Assembly (NCBI GenBank): GCA_023413135.1
Contig: JAEZQK010000001.1
Span: forward strand, 1 to 64,000
Length of the DNA stretch: 64,000 bases
Direction: 5' to 3'
Origin: Bacillota bacterium
GTDB taxonomy: Bacteria; Bacillota; Clostridia; Christensenellales; Aristaeellaceae
The notes beneath the pieces were generated by a model. The model was not told the DNA's origin, did no database searches, and worked only from the letters and a program-made list of their open reading frames with translations. Below, in pieces: positions 40,674-49,454 of this stretch; the stretch's first letter is position 1, and each line of letters starts with the position of its first letter. A program made the translations under genes and the position numbers.

Positions 40674-43067
40674 ATGAAGCTTCCCATGCAATGGATCAAG
40701 GAATATGCAGCTATTCCCGTAGACGCAAAAACTTATCAGAACCGCATGGTCTGGACCGGCACGGCGGTAGAGGGTGTGGAATCCCTGGGGGAGGACATCG
40801 AAAATGTGGTGGTGGGCAGGGTGCTCACCGTGGATAAGGTGGAGGGCAGCGACCATCTGCACGTATGCTCCGTAGACGCGGGACAGGGCGCATCCTTGCA
40901 GGTCGTGTGCGGCGCGCCCAATGTGACGCCTGGCATACTTGTCCCGGTAGCCCTGGAAGGAGCGAAGCTTCCCGGCGGCGTGAAGATCAAAAAAGGCAAG
41001 CTGCGGGGCGTCATGAGCGAAGGCATGCTCTGCTCCGCCACGGAATTGAACGTGCCCCAGGAATTGTACCCCTCCGTGGGGGATGCGGGGCTGCTCATCT
41101 TCCGGGAGGAATATCCCCTGGGCACCGATGTAAAAACCGTATTCGGGCTTGACGACACGGTGGTGGATTTTGAAATTCTGGCCAACCGGCCCGATTGCCT
41201 GTGCGCCTGGGGCGTAGCCCGGGAAACGGCGGTGGCCCTGAAAACGGAATTCCGCAAGCCGCCGGTCCATGTAACGGAAACGGATGGCAGTATTTACGAT
41301 CACGTGAAGGTTACGGTGGAGGATACCGGTTTCTGTCCCCGGTATGTGGCAAGAGTCGTGAAAAATGTGCGGGTTAAGCCCTCTCCCCTTTGGCTGCGCA
41401 AATACCTGTACGGGGCGGGCATGCGCTCCATCAACAATGTGGTGGACATCACCAACTTCGTCATGCTGGAGACGGGCCACCCCATGCACGCTTTTGATCT
41501 TTTAAAAGTGCGGGGAGGAGAGATCATCGTCCGCAAGGCAAAGGCCGGGGAAGTCATTAAAACCCTGGATGGCAAGGAACGGGCGCTTAGTGGCATCGAG
41601 CTTCTCATCTGCGATGGGGAAGGGCCCACCGGCGTTGCCGGCATCATGGGCGGTGAGGAAAGCGAGATCACCGAAGCTACCCAAACCTTGATGTTCGAGT
41701 GCGCCGCTTTCGACCGCACAGGCACCCGGCTGGCTGCCAGGAGCCTGGGAATGCGTACCGAGGCCAGCGGCCGCTTTGAAAAGGGAGTAAGCCCCAAAAC
41801 GGCGCTGGAAGCCATGCAACGGGCCTGCCAGCTCATGAATCTCCTGGATGCCGGGGATGTGGTGCCGGGGATCATCGATGTATATCCGAACCCACAAAAG
41901 CCGCAGGTGATCCATGCTTCCTTGAGCCGAATCGCAAGGCGCACCGGCGTCGATATCCCTATGAAGGCCATGGTGGATATACTCAAAAATTTGCACTTTG
42001 AAGTGGCTGCGAACGGGGATAAGATCGACGTCACCGTGCCTGACTTCCGCCAGGATGTGGAGGGGGAAGCAGACCTTTCCGAGGAAGTGCTCCGCATCTA
42101 TGGCTACGAATCCATCCCCGCCACGCGCCTCCGGGGAGAGGCTACCCCCGGCGGGCGCAGCGCCGCCATGCGCTTCAGGGATGCGCTGGGCATAAGCCTC
42201 AACGGCATGGGCTTTTCCGAGATCATGAACTTTTCCTTCATCAGCCAGAAATCGGTAGAGAAGCTGAACCTTCCCGCCGGTGACCATCGGAATAAGCCGC
42301 TGATGCTTTTGAATCCCCTGGGCGAGGATACCCGCATCATGCGGCCCAGCCTGGCGCCCGGCATGCTGCAAACCCTGGCCCTGAACATGAATAGGGGCAA
42401 TGAAAAGGCCTGGATATACGAGATCGCCGCGGTGTTCGACGCGAACCGGCCTACGGAGGAAAAGCTGCCTACGGAAACGCCGACGCTTTGCGTGGGGCTG
42501 TATGGCGGCGGTGCGGACTTTTATACGCTCCGGGGCACTGTGCAGGCGTTGCTTGCGGAATTAGGCATCAAAGCGGATATCGTGCCCGGCGGGGAAAGCT
42601 ATCATCATCCCGGCCGCTGTGCCAGGCTCCTTGTGAATGGGCAAATACTGGCGGTGCTGGGCGAGGTGCATCCCGATACTATGGAAACCTTCGATATGCC
42701 GGAGCGGGGCCTCATTGCCGAAATCGATTTGACCCTCACGCGCGCCTTGGCCGTGCCCATGGGGGATGTGAAGCCCCTGCCCCGCTACCCCGCCGTGAGC
42801 CGCGACCTGGCCTTGGTGATGGCGGACAGCCAGCCCGTTGGCCCCGTGATGGCGGCCATGGAGAAGGCGGCCGGCATACTGCTGGAAGAATGCCGTATGT
42901 TCGACGTGTACCGCGGCGCACAGCTTGGCGAGGGCAAAAAATCTGTTGCCTTCTCACTCTCCTTCCGGGCCGCCGATCATACCCTTACCGAAGCGGAGAT
43001 CACCGCGGCCATGGAAAAGGTGCTCAAAGTTTGTGCCCAGGAGTTTGGCGCCGCGATCCGGGCTTAG
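40674..43067 (+). CDS. pheT: Phenylalanyl-tRNA synthetase beta subunit
   Basis: A 797-residue partner of PheS, 27 nt downstream with site AGGAGGATAAAG. Domains in order: N-terminal and EMAP/OB tRNA-binding domain (40-155, VGRVLTVDKVEGSDHLHVCS), B3/B4 editing domain (~205-385, LRKYLYGAGMRSINNVVDIT; GIMGGEESEITEATQTLMFE), B5 domain (~405-475), class II-like core (~490-690) and the C-terminal ferredoxin-fold anticodon-binding domain (~705-797, LPRYPAVSRDLALVMADSQP). Length normal. Confidence 0.98.
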   Translation: MKLPMQWIKEYAAIPVDAKTYQNRMVWTGTAVEGVESLGEDIENVVVGRVLTVDKVEGSDHLHVCSVDAGQGASLQVVCGAPNVTPGILVPVALEGAKLPGGVKIKKGKLRGVMSEGMLCSATELNVPQELYPSVGDAGLLIFREEYPLGTDVKTVFGLDDTVVDFEILANRPDCLCAWGVARETAVALKTEFRKPPVHVTETDGSIYDHVKVTVEDTGFCPRYVARVVKNVRVKPSPLWLRKYLYGAGMRSINNVVDITNFVMLETGHPMHAFDLLKVRGGEIIVRKAKAGEVIKTLDGKERALSGIELLICDGEGPTGVAGIMGGEESEITEATQTLMFECAAFDRTGTRLAARSLGMRTEASGRFEKGVSPKTALEAMQRACQLMNLLDAGDVVPGIIDVYPNPQKPQVIHASLSRIARRTGVDIPMKAMVDILKNLHFEVAANGDKIDVTVPDFRQDVEGEADLSEEVLRIYGYESIPATRLRGEATPGGRSAAMRFRDALGISLNGMGFSEIMNFSFISQKSVEKLNLPAGDHRNKPLMLLNPLGEDTRIMRPSLAPGMLQTLALNMNRGNEKAWIYEIAAVFDANRPTEEKLPTETPTLCVGLYGGGADFYTLRGTVQALLAELGIKADIVPGGESYHHPGRCARLLVNGQILAVLGEVHPDTMETFDMPERGLIAEIDLTLTRALAVPMGDVKPLPRYPAVSRDLALVMADSQPVGPVMAAMEKAAGILLEECRMFDVYRGAQLGEGKKSVAFSLSFRAADHTLTEAEITAAMEKVLKVCAQEFGAAIRA

Positions 43068-43087
43068 CAGGGGACGCTGTCCCCTGC
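43067..43087. terminator. Hairpin at the pheT stop codon
   Basis: GCAGGGGAC / GTCCCCTGC around GCT begins on the last base of the pheT stop codon. There is no T-run. The same GGGGAC...GTCCCC core recurs at 43491-43513 at the end of the convergent gene, so it may be one arm of a repeat rather than a plain terminator. Confidence 0.5.
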
Positions 43088-43176
43088 ACCCCTGCTCAAG
43101 GGATATATCCCTTGAGAATCCCGATATAAGGGATAACAATAGGAGCCTGCACTGAGATAGTTGACTTATGGTGATA

Positions 43177-43310
43177 CAGGCGGGCGATTGATAATCGCCC
43201 CTACGGCTGCAAAGAGTGTATTGGCTTAACTTCTGGCTTCCATATGCTCCGGCAGCAAAGCCAACAAACAAAATGCGACGTAGGGGCGATTATTAATCGC
43301 CCGCCCGTTG
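43177..43310. repeat. Composite inverted repeat (GGGCGATT...AATCGCCC arms)
   Basis: The left arm ACAGGCGGGCGATTGATAAT plus CGCCCCTACGGC (43177 on) and the right arm ending at 43310 are inverted copies of about 34 bp. Each arm is itself palindromic (GGGCGATT / AATCGCCC). The 64-bp centre has no open frame. It occupies the 424-bp gap between pheT and the threonine-aldolase-like gene, in which no gene is seen. Confidence 0.8.
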
Positions 43311-43396
43311 AGTTTCTTCGGCAAGATTGTGAATGATGTGCAGTATGCCACTCACAGAATCTATGGAAAGAATGTTCGTGGATATACAAAAAATCT

Positions 43397-43430
43397 GCCC
43401 CTTCCGCAACAGTTGACTTGCGGAAGGGGC
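43397..43430. repeat. Perfect hairpin with 13-bp arms
   Basis: GCCCCTTCCGCAA and TTGCGGAAGGGGC with an 8-nt loop, in the same spacer. No T-run follows on either strand, so a terminator role is uncertain. Confidence 0.6.
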
Positions 43431-43460
43431 AACATATTATGTATACCGAAAGAAGGGATT

Positions 43461-43513
43461 CCAAAGGGACTTGTCCCTTTGGCAGGGGTTCTTAGGGGAC
43501 AGCGTCCCCTAAG
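43461..43513. repeat. Two adjacent hairpins overlapping the aldolase 3' end
   Basis: CCAAAGGGAC / GTCCCTTTGG (43461-43482) is followed by CTTAGGGGAC / GTCCCCTAAG (43491-43513). The second contains the stop codon and last codons (DAVP) of the minus-strand gene. Confidence 0.7.
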
Positions 43514-44523
43514 TCCTTGATCAGCGCCAGCACATCCTCTTCCCGGGTGGTCCAGGAGGTGCAGATGCGCACAGCGGTATGGGTTTCGTCGGCCTTTTCC
43601 CAGAAGGAGAAGGCATACTTGTCCGACAGCTTTTGAAGCACCTCATCCGGCAGGATGGGGAACTGCTGGTTGGTGGGCGAATCGATGAGGAAGGGGATAT
43701 GCAAATGGCGCAGCGCATCCCTTACCGCCATGGCCAAACGCTGGGCATGGGCGGCGATGGAAAAGTAGCGGTCTTCTTCAAAGAGCGTCAAAAACTGAAC
43801 GCCCAGCAGCCAGCCCTTTGCGAGCATTCCGCCCCGCTGCTTGATGAAGTAGCGGAAGTCGGGCTTTAAGGCAGGGTTAACGATGACTACCGCCTCGCCG
43901 AACAGCGCGCCTACCTTGGTGCCGCCGATGTAGAACACGTCACACAGCCGGGCAATGTCCTGGAGGCTCACGTCATTGCCTTCCCCGCACAGGCCGTAAC
44001 CCAGGCGCGCACCGTCCAGGAACAGATACAGGTGGTGCTTGTCGCACACCTTACGCAGCGCTGTTAACTCCGCCAGGGTATAGAGGGTGCCCACCTCCGT
44101 GGAGAAGGAAATGTACACCATGCCGGGCTTGACGGTATGCTCAAAGTCCGCCTGCAGGATGGCTTCCTTTTCCACCTGCTCGGCGGTGATCTTGCCGTCT
44201 TGGCTTTGTACTGCCAGCACCTTGTGGCCGGTAGATTCAATGGCGCCCGTCTCGTGAACGCTGATGTGCCCCGTGTGGGCGCACAGCACGCCCTGGTGCG
44301 GACGCAGCGCGGCGGAGATCACGGTGGTGTTCGTCTGTGTTCCGCCCACCAGAAAGTGGACGTCGGCGCCCGGGCAATGGCATTTTTCTTTGATCAGCGC
44401 CGCCGCCTTATGGCAGATGTCATCCGTTCCATAGCCGGGGTTTTGCGTAAGGTTGACGGAGTTAAGCTTTTCCAATATCGCGGGATGGGCCCCTTCCTGG
44501 TAGTCACTGCAAAACAGGATCAT
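43492..44523 (-). CDS. Low-specificity threonine aldolase-like PLP enzyme
   Basis: A 343-residue fold-type I PLP enzyme of the beta-eliminating lyase family. The substrate end begins FCSDYQEGAHPAILEKLNSV. The PLP ring-stacking His sits in AHTGHISVHETGA (~82-94), the Asp contacting the pyridine N in LYLFLDGARLGYG (~165-177) and the Schiff-base Lys in DVFYIGGTKVGALFGEA (~195-211). It would split threonine or allo-threonine to glycine and acetaldehyde; related enzymes act on other beta-hydroxy amino acids. The C-terminal five residues are encoded by a hairpin repeat. Confidence 0.9.
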   Translation of the reverse strand: MILFCSDYQEGAHPAILEKLNSVNLTQNPGYGTDDICHKAAALIKEKCHCPGADVHFLVGGTQTNTTVISAALRPHQGVLCAHTGHISVHETGAIESTGHKVLAVQSQDGKITAEQVEKEAILQADFEHTVKPGMVYISFSTEVGTLYTLAELTALRKVCDKHHLYLFLDGARLGYGLCGEGNDVSLQDIARLCDVFYIGGTKVGALFGEAVVIVNPALKPDFRYFIKQRGGMLAKGWLLGVQFLTLFEEDRYFSIAAHAQRLAMAVRDALRHLHIPFLIDSPTNQQFPILPDEVLQKLSDKYAFSFWEKADETHTAVRICTSWTTREEDVLALIKDLGDAVP

Positions 44524-44541
44524 TTGTGCGCTTCCTTTACA

Positions 44542-45495
44542 TTAGTCATACGTACCGATGGCAAGAATATCCGGGATGGCCCGGCCGTTTTCGGAAACGC
44601 CCTGGCCGCTGCCCAACTCAACGCTTTCGCCCATGAACACCATGGCTGCGGTGCCGCCGCCATCCAGGTTCAGCGCGTCGACGCAGCCCAGGTCATACAG
44701 CGTTTCCGCCATGAACTTCAGGCCGCATCCCTCGGAAAACGCCGTACGGCCTTCCACCAGCATGCCGATGTAGTGGCCCGGGCCGATGATGCCGATGGCG
44801 CTGCGGGGCTCCTCATGGGTAAAGTTGGTGTCCATCACCGGGTTGATAACGCCGTCCCTCACAAGGATGGGACCGAAGGACAGCACCTCCGTGGCGCCCA
44901 TGTCGATGAAATCCTGCGCGGAATGCTCATGGGATTCGAACACCTTCATATCCCCATTGGGGAAGAAGGCGGCGGTATCCAGGCTGGGCAGCGTCAGAAC
45001 GGGCTTGGAATATGTTTTGCTGTGGAGGATTTCGCCGTTTCTTATGATGACGCCGGTGCGCTTGTCGTTGGCCACCCGGTAGGAGTAGAAGTCGCCGCTT
45101 TGGGCATAGACCACCTTGTGTTTGATGGCCATGTCCTCCGGCAGGCCGTTGGTGCGGCCGGGACGCTCCTCGTTGAAGGGAATAGTGCGCATCGTCTCGT
45201 TTTCACTGCGGATCTCGGCAATATACCACACCAGCTTGGTGGGCGTAGTGCGGCGGTAGCGGGTGATTTCTACCCTCAAGTCCTGGGTTATGTACAGCCA
45301 GGAGCCGTTTTCCCAGTCACTCACAATGCAAGGCTCCATGCCCTCGGGAAGATACCCCGCATCCTTCAACGGATCAAAGGTTGGGGTGCCGGTCGTTTCC
45401 ACCTGAGATTCCTCTCCCTCCACCAGAGCGGAATTTATGGGCAGAAACAGAAGCATTGCCACCACAACGGCGGTCATTTTTCGGAATATTTGCAT
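44542..45495 (-). CDS. Secreted phosphodiester glycosidase (NAGPA/DUF2233) protein
   Basis: A 317-residue exported protein with signal peptide MQIFRKMTAVVVAMLLFLPI (cut near 24). The C-terminal half is the NAGPA fold: PILVRDGVINPVMDTNFTHE, then AIGIIGPGHYIGMLVEGRTA, SEGCGLKFMAETLYDLGCVD and ALNLDGGGTAAMVF with the family DGGGS/T-like motif. The bacterial family hydrolyses N-acetylglucosamine-1-phosphodiesters or related exopolysaccharide links. It is only 18 nt upstream of the aldolase gene on the same strand, so both may share a transcript, without obvious functional link. Confidence 0.9.
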   Translation of the reverse strand: MQIFRKMTAVVVAMLLFLPINSALVEGEESQVETTGTPTFDPLKDAGYLPEGMEPCIVSDWENGSWLYITQDLRVEITRYRRTTPTKLVWYIAEIRSENETMRTIPFNEERPGRTNGLPEDMAIKHKVVYAQSGDFYSYRVANDKRTGVIIRNGEILHSKTYSKPVLTLPSLDTAAFFPNGDMKVFESHEHSAQDFIDMGATEVLSFGPILVRDGVINPVMDTNFTHEEPRSAIGIIGPGHYIGMLVEGRTAFSEGCGLKFMAETLYDLGCVDALNLDGGGTAAMVFMGESVELGSGQGVSENGRAIPDILAIGTYD

Positions 45496-45542
45496 GCATA
45501 CACACCTCCTTGGACAAGGTATATGCCGGGGCCCGTCCTTTT

Positions 45543-45571
45543 ATTATAGATTTGGGACAAACTTTCGTCAA
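45543..45571 (-). promoter_or_regulatory. Promoter of the glycosidase gene
   Basis: On the minus strand TTGACG (45566-45571), a 17-bp spacer and TATAAT (45543-45548), about 48 nt before the start codon. Confidence 0.8.
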
Positions 45572-45653
45572 CAACTGCTTTAACAATTTATTGCAAATAA
45601 ATGACGATTTCACATCATTTTCGATGACTGTGGAAGTTTTTCTGACTTTCCCA

Positions 45654-45659
45654 TATAAT
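45654..45659 (+). promoter_or_regulatory. Probable -10 box for dapF
   Basis: TATAAT 46 nt before the dapF start. The -35 region (TGGAAG at 17 bp) is poor, so an activator or a weak promoter is likely. Confidence 0.5.
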
Positions 45660-45705
45660 ACGAGTTAAACATCCCTGCAATTCCGCAAAAAAAGGAGCGG
45701 GTATT

Positions 45706-46539
45706 ATGCGGTTTACCAAGATGCACGGGATAGGCAACGATTATATTTATGTGAACTGTTTTGAGGAGATCGTGGCAAATCCCCGGGAATTGGCCATCGC
45801 CATGAGCAGGCATCACTTTGGTGTGGGAGCCGATGGGCTGGTATTGATCGAGCCCAGCGATACGGCGGATTTCGGAATGCGGATATTCAATCAGGACGGC
45901 AGCGAGGCACAGATGTGCGGCAACGCGGCCAGGTGCATCGGCAAGTACGTGTATGAGCGGGGGCTGACGCAAAAGACGGAGATCATGCTGCGCACCCTGG
46001 GCGGGCTTCGGCCTTTAAAGCTTACCGTGGAAAACGGCCTTGTCACATCGGTGCGGGTGGACATGGGTTCGCCGGAATTAAACCCAAGACTGATCCCGGT
46101 GGATCTGCCGGGGGAAATGGTGCTTGACCAGCGCATCCAGGCTGCGGGTCACATGTATCAAATTACCTGTGTCAGCATGGGCAATCCCCACGCCGTGCTG
46201 TTCGTGGAGGATCCGGATCTTGTGAACCTCCCCGTGGTGGGCCCGGCCATTGAAAACAATTCTGTCTTTCCCCAGCGCACCAACGTGGAGTTTGTAAAGA
46301 TCATCCGCCGGGACCTGATCCAAATGCGGGTCTGGGAGCGGGGCACGGGCGAAACGTTGGCTTGCGGCACCGGGGCCTGCGCATCGCTGGTAGCATCAGT
46401 ATTGCGGGGTCGGGCCGACCGCCAGGCTACTTTGCAGCTTCTGGGCGGAAACCTGAAGGTGTTCTGGTCCGCGGAAGACAACCACGTGTATCAGGAAGGG
46501 CCGGGGGAATTTGTGTTTGACGGCCAATGGTTGTTTTAA
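45706..46539 (+). CDS. dapF: Diaminopimelate epimerase
   Basis: A 277-residue PLP-independent racemase converting LL- to meso-diaminopimelate. Both catalytic cysteines are visible: Cys in QMCGNAARCIGKYV (~70) and in TLACGTGACASLVAS (~222), each with the GN or GTGA motif. N-terminal MRFTKMHGIGNDYIYVNCFE is canonical. AGGAGCGGG precedes the ATG. It forms a pair with dapL 41 nt downstream, completing the aminotransferase branch of lysine and peptidoglycan precursor synthesis. Confidence 0.98.
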   Translation: MRFTKMHGIGNDYIYVNCFEEIVANPRELAIAMSRHHFGVGADGLVLIEPSDTADFGMRIFNQDGSEAQMCGNAARCIGKYVYERGLTQKTEIMLRTLGGLRPLKLTVENGLVTSVRVDMGSPELNPRLIPVDLPGEMVLDQRIQAAGHMYQITCVSMGNPHAVLFVEDPDLVNLPVVGPAIENNSVFPQRTNVEFVKIIRRDLIQMRVWERGTGETLACGTGACASLVASVLRGRADRQATLQLLGGNLKVFWSAEDNHVYQEGPGEFVFDGQWLF

Positions 46540-46580
46540 CAATTGAACGCTGATGATACGACCGTAAAGGAGGAAAAATT

Positions 46581-47810
46581 ATGCTGCGCATCAATGAAAA
46601 CTATCAGAAGCTGCCCGGTTCCTATCTTTTTGCGGAGATTGCCCGGCGGGTAAAGGCCTTCCAGGGGGAAAACCCGAACGCGGACATCATACGCCTTGGC
46701 ATCGGCGATGTGACACAGCCGCTGTGCCCGGCCGTGATCAATGCTATGCACAGGGCCGTGGATGAAATGGCCGATGTGCGTACATTCCGTGGCTATGGCC
46801 CGGATTTCGGCTACGATTTTCTGGTGAACGCCATTCGGGAAAGCGATTACGCATCCAGGGGCATTTCGTTGGAATATGACGAGGTGTTCATTTCCGACGG
46901 GGCCAAGTGCGACGTGGGCAACATACAGGAGCTGTTTTCCGCGGACTGCCGCGTGGCCGTTACCGATCCCGTGTACCCCGTGTATGTGGACAGCAACGCC
47001 ATGGCGGGCCGGGCGGGGGACTTTTCACCGGACGGGAAATGGACCAACCTTACATATCTTGCCTGCAACGAGGAAAACGGCTTCGTGCCTTCCCTTCCCA
47101 AGGAGCCGGTGGATGTGATCTACCTGTGCTACCCCAACAACCCCACGGGCACCACGCTCACCAAAGAGCAGCTGAAGGTGTTTGTGGATTATGCCAGGGA
47201 GCACGGCAGCCTTATCATCTACGATGCCGCCTACCGGGCGTATGTGACGCGTCCGCACATTCCCCTGTCCATCTATGAGGTGGAGGGTGCCAAGGATGTG
47301 GCCATCGAGTGCAACTCCTTCTCCAAGACCGCCGGGTTCACCGGTACCCGCTGCGCCTATACCGTGGTGCCTCACGCCGTTAAAGGGTTGGGGCTGGGCG
47401 GGGAAAAGGTTTCCCTGAACGGCCTGTGGAAACGGCGCATGGCCACCAAGTTCAATGGCGTAAGCTACCCCGTGCAGGCAGGTGCCGCCGCCGTGTATAC
47501 CTTGGAAGGGCAGAAGCAGATCAAGGAGACCATCGCCTACTACATGGAAAACGCAAAGATCATTCGCGAGGCGCTATTAGCCCAGGGCATGAAGGTGTTT
47601 GGCGGCGTGGACGCCCCCTACATCTGGATGAAAGTGCCATCCGGCATGACCTCCTGGGAATTCTTTGACCTGCTGCTTACAAAGCTTCACCTGGTGGGCA
47701 CGCCGGGCTCCGGCTTTGGCCCCAGCGGCGAAGGGTATTTCCGCCTGACCGCCTTCAATACCCGGGAAAATACAATAAGGGCCACGGAAAGGCTTAAAAA
47801 TCTTAAGTAG
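46581..47810 (+). CDS. dapL: LL-diaminopimelate aminotransferase
   Basis: A 409-residue class I/II PLP transaminase making LL-DAP directly from tetrahydrodipicolinate and glutamate. The start LRINENYQKLPGSYLFAEIA and IRLGIGDVTQPLCPAVINAM are diagnostic for DapL. Also seen are YPNNPTGTTLTKEQLKVFVD, DAAYRAYV, and the Schiff-base lysine in IECNSFSKTAGFTGTRCAYT (~247). AAGGAGG lies 7 nt before the ATG. This replaces the succinylase or acetylase branches (dapC, dapD, dapE). Confidence 0.98.
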   Translation: MLRINENYQKLPGSYLFAEIARRVKAFQGENPNADIIRLGIGDVTQPLCPAVINAMHRAVDEMADVRTFRGYGPDFGYDFLVNAIRESDYASRGISLEYDEVFISDGAKCDVGNIQELFSADCRVAVTDPVYPVYVDSNAMAGRAGDFSPDGKWTNLTYLACNEENGFVPSLPKEPVDVIYLCYPNNPTGTTLTKEQLKVFVDYAREHGSLIIYDAAYRAYVTRPHIPLSIYEVEGAKDVAIECNSFSKTAGFTGTRCAYTVVPHAVKGLGLGGEKVSLNGLWKRRMATKFNGVSYPVQAGAAAVYTLEGQKQIKETIAYYMENAKIIREALLAQGMKVFGGVDAPYIWMKVPSGMTSWEFFDLLLTKLHLVGTPGSGFGPSGEGYFRLTAFNTRENTIRATERLKNLK

Positions 47811-47850
47811 AACAAATAGCCCCGCCTCCCATTTATTTTGACAAATTTGC

Positions 47851-48020
47851 AGGGATGCAATGAAGGGGCGCCGCCCCTTCATTTGTGATCGTCTCGCCCG
47901 GCTTTGCCGGGTGGGCGTGGTGCTTGCGGAGCAAGCGTTCCTTACACTTTTCGCCGGCGGCGAGCATGGCTCGCAGGCGAAAAGTGCAGAATCGAAAAAA
48001 TGACGTCGTCATTTTTTCGA
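47851..48020. repeat. Dispersed composite repeat, copy B
   Basis: AGGGATGCAATGAAGGGGC hairpin, TTTGTGATCGTCTCGCCCGG, GCTTGCGGAGCAAGCG, CCTTACACTTTTCGCCGGCG, AAAAGTGCAGAATCGAAAAA and the final hairpin TCGAAAAAATGAC / GTCATTTTTTCGA match copy A at 10776-11052 block by block. It fills most of the 311-bp gap between dapL and purA and may terminate dapL transcription. Confidence 0.8.
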
Positions 48021-48023
48021 CGG

Positions 48024-48052
48024 TTGACAGAAGCGCCCTGGTATTGTATAAC
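48024..48052 (+). promoter_or_regulatory. Promoter of purA
   Basis: TTGACA (48024-48029), a 17-bp spacer and TATAAC (48047-48052), starting 4 nt after the end of the repeat. The purA start is about 70 nt downstream. Confidence 0.8.
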
Positions 48053-48121
48053 AGGTGAGGGCGCTTTTGTTATGCGCCTGTGGCCTTCGGCAAAGAAGCC
48101 GATAGCAGAAGGAGGAGCCTC

Positions 48122-49402
48122 ATGATCCGTACCATCGTTGGCGCCAACTGGGGAGACGAAGGCAAGGGAAAAGTGACGGACGTGCTGGCGGAAAAGAGTG
48201 ATATCGTTGTCCGCTTTCAGGGCGGAGCCAATGCCGGGCATACCATCATCAACGAATACGGCAAGTTCGCGCTGCATTTGCTGCCCTCCGGCGTGTTTCA
48301 CCAGCATATCGTGAATGTTATCGGGCCGGGCGTGGCTTTCAATATCGAATCGCTGCTGCATGAGCTGAACACCCTGGTAGGCCGGGGCGTGCCCAAGCCC
48401 AAGGTTCTCATATCCGACCGGGCACAGGTGATGATGCCCTATCATGTGGATTTTGACAAGTACGAGGAGGAGCGGCTGGGTGGCAAGTCCTTCGGCAGCA
48501 CCAAATCGGGCATCGCTCCCTTTTACGGCGACAAGTACATGAAGATCGGCCTGCAGGTGTGCCAGCTTTATGATGAAAACCTGCTCAGGGAAAAGCTTCA
48601 AAATGTGGCGTCCCTTAAAAACCCCATGCTCACCCACCTGTACGGCAAGCCCCCCATTGATGTGGATTCGCTGGTGGAAACATATTCTTCCCTGGTCAGG
48701 CTGATCCGGCCCATGGTGTGCGATACCACCGTGTATTTGCATCAGGCGGTGAAGGAAGGCAAGACCATCCTGCTGGAAGGGCAGCTGGGCTCCCTGCGTG
48801 ACCCGGACCATGGCATTTACCCCTACACCACCTCCTCTTCGCCCCTGGCGGGGTATGGCACGGTGGGCGCGGGCGTGCCACCCTGGGATATGAAGGACAT
48901 TTATTGTGTTACGAAGGCCTATTCCAGTTGCGTAGGGGCAGGCCCCTTTGTAACAGAGCTTGACGGCGATGAGGCGGTGGAACTACGCAACCGTGGCGGC
49001 GACGCCGGGGAATATGGGGCCACCACCGGCCGGCCCCGCCGTGTGGGCTGGTTCGATGCGGTGGCCACCCGCTACGGCGTGATGGTACAGGGGGGCACGG
49101 AAGCGGTGCTCACGAACCTTGACGTGCTGGGCTACTTGAAGGAGATTCCCGTCTGCGTCGCGTATGAAATTGACGGGGAAAAGACCGAGCTGTTCCCCAC
49201 TACTGTAAGGCTCATGCGGGCCAAACCCGTATATACCATGCTCCCGGGCTGGGAGTGTGACATTCGCAACGTCCGCCAATATGATCAGTTACCCGAAAAT
49301 TGCAAGCGGTACGTGGCTTTCCTGGAGAAGGCGGTCGGCGTACCCATCCGTATGGTGTCCAACGGGCCCAGGCGGGAAGAAATACTGTATAGAAAAGCAT
49401 AG
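48122..49402 (+). CDS. purA: Adenylosuccinate synthetase
   Basis: A 426-residue enzyme joining IMP and aspartate with GTP in AMP synthesis. P-loop region IVGANWGDEGKGKVTDVLAE (5-24), NAGHTIINEYGKFALHLLPS (~39), GSTKSGIAPFYGDKYMKIGL (~127), LEGQLGSLRDPDHGIYPYTT (~219; the family usually has GAQG..LD at this place) and ATTGRPRRVGWFDAVATRYG (~300). ATG at 48122 follows AAGGAGGAG. Slightly divergent in the IMP loop, otherwise normal. Confidence 0.96.
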   Translation: MIRTIVGANWGDEGKGKVTDVLAEKSDIVVRFQGGANAGHTIINEYGKFALHLLPSGVFHQHIVNVIGPGVAFNIESLLHELNTLVGRGVPKPKVLISDRAQVMMPYHVDFDKYEEERLGGKSFGSTKSGIAPFYGDKYMKIGLQVCQLYDENLLREKLQNVASLKNPMLTHLYGKPPIDVDSLVETYSSLVRLIRPMVCDTTVYLHQAVKEGKTILLEGQLGSLRDPDHGIYPYTTSSSPLAGYGTVGAGVPPWDMKDIYCVTKAYSSCVGAGPFVTELDGDEAVELRNRGGDAGEYGATTGRPRRVGWFDAVATRYGVMVQGGTEAVLTNLDVLGYLKEIPVCVAYEIDGEKTELFPTTVRLMRAKPVYTMLPGWECDIRNVRQYDQLPENCKRYVAFLEKAVGVPIRMVSNGPRREEILYRKA

Positions 49403-49454
49403 CACAAAGGGGTGCCGGCAATGCCGGCGCCCTTATGGCTATCTGGAGGAGAAA

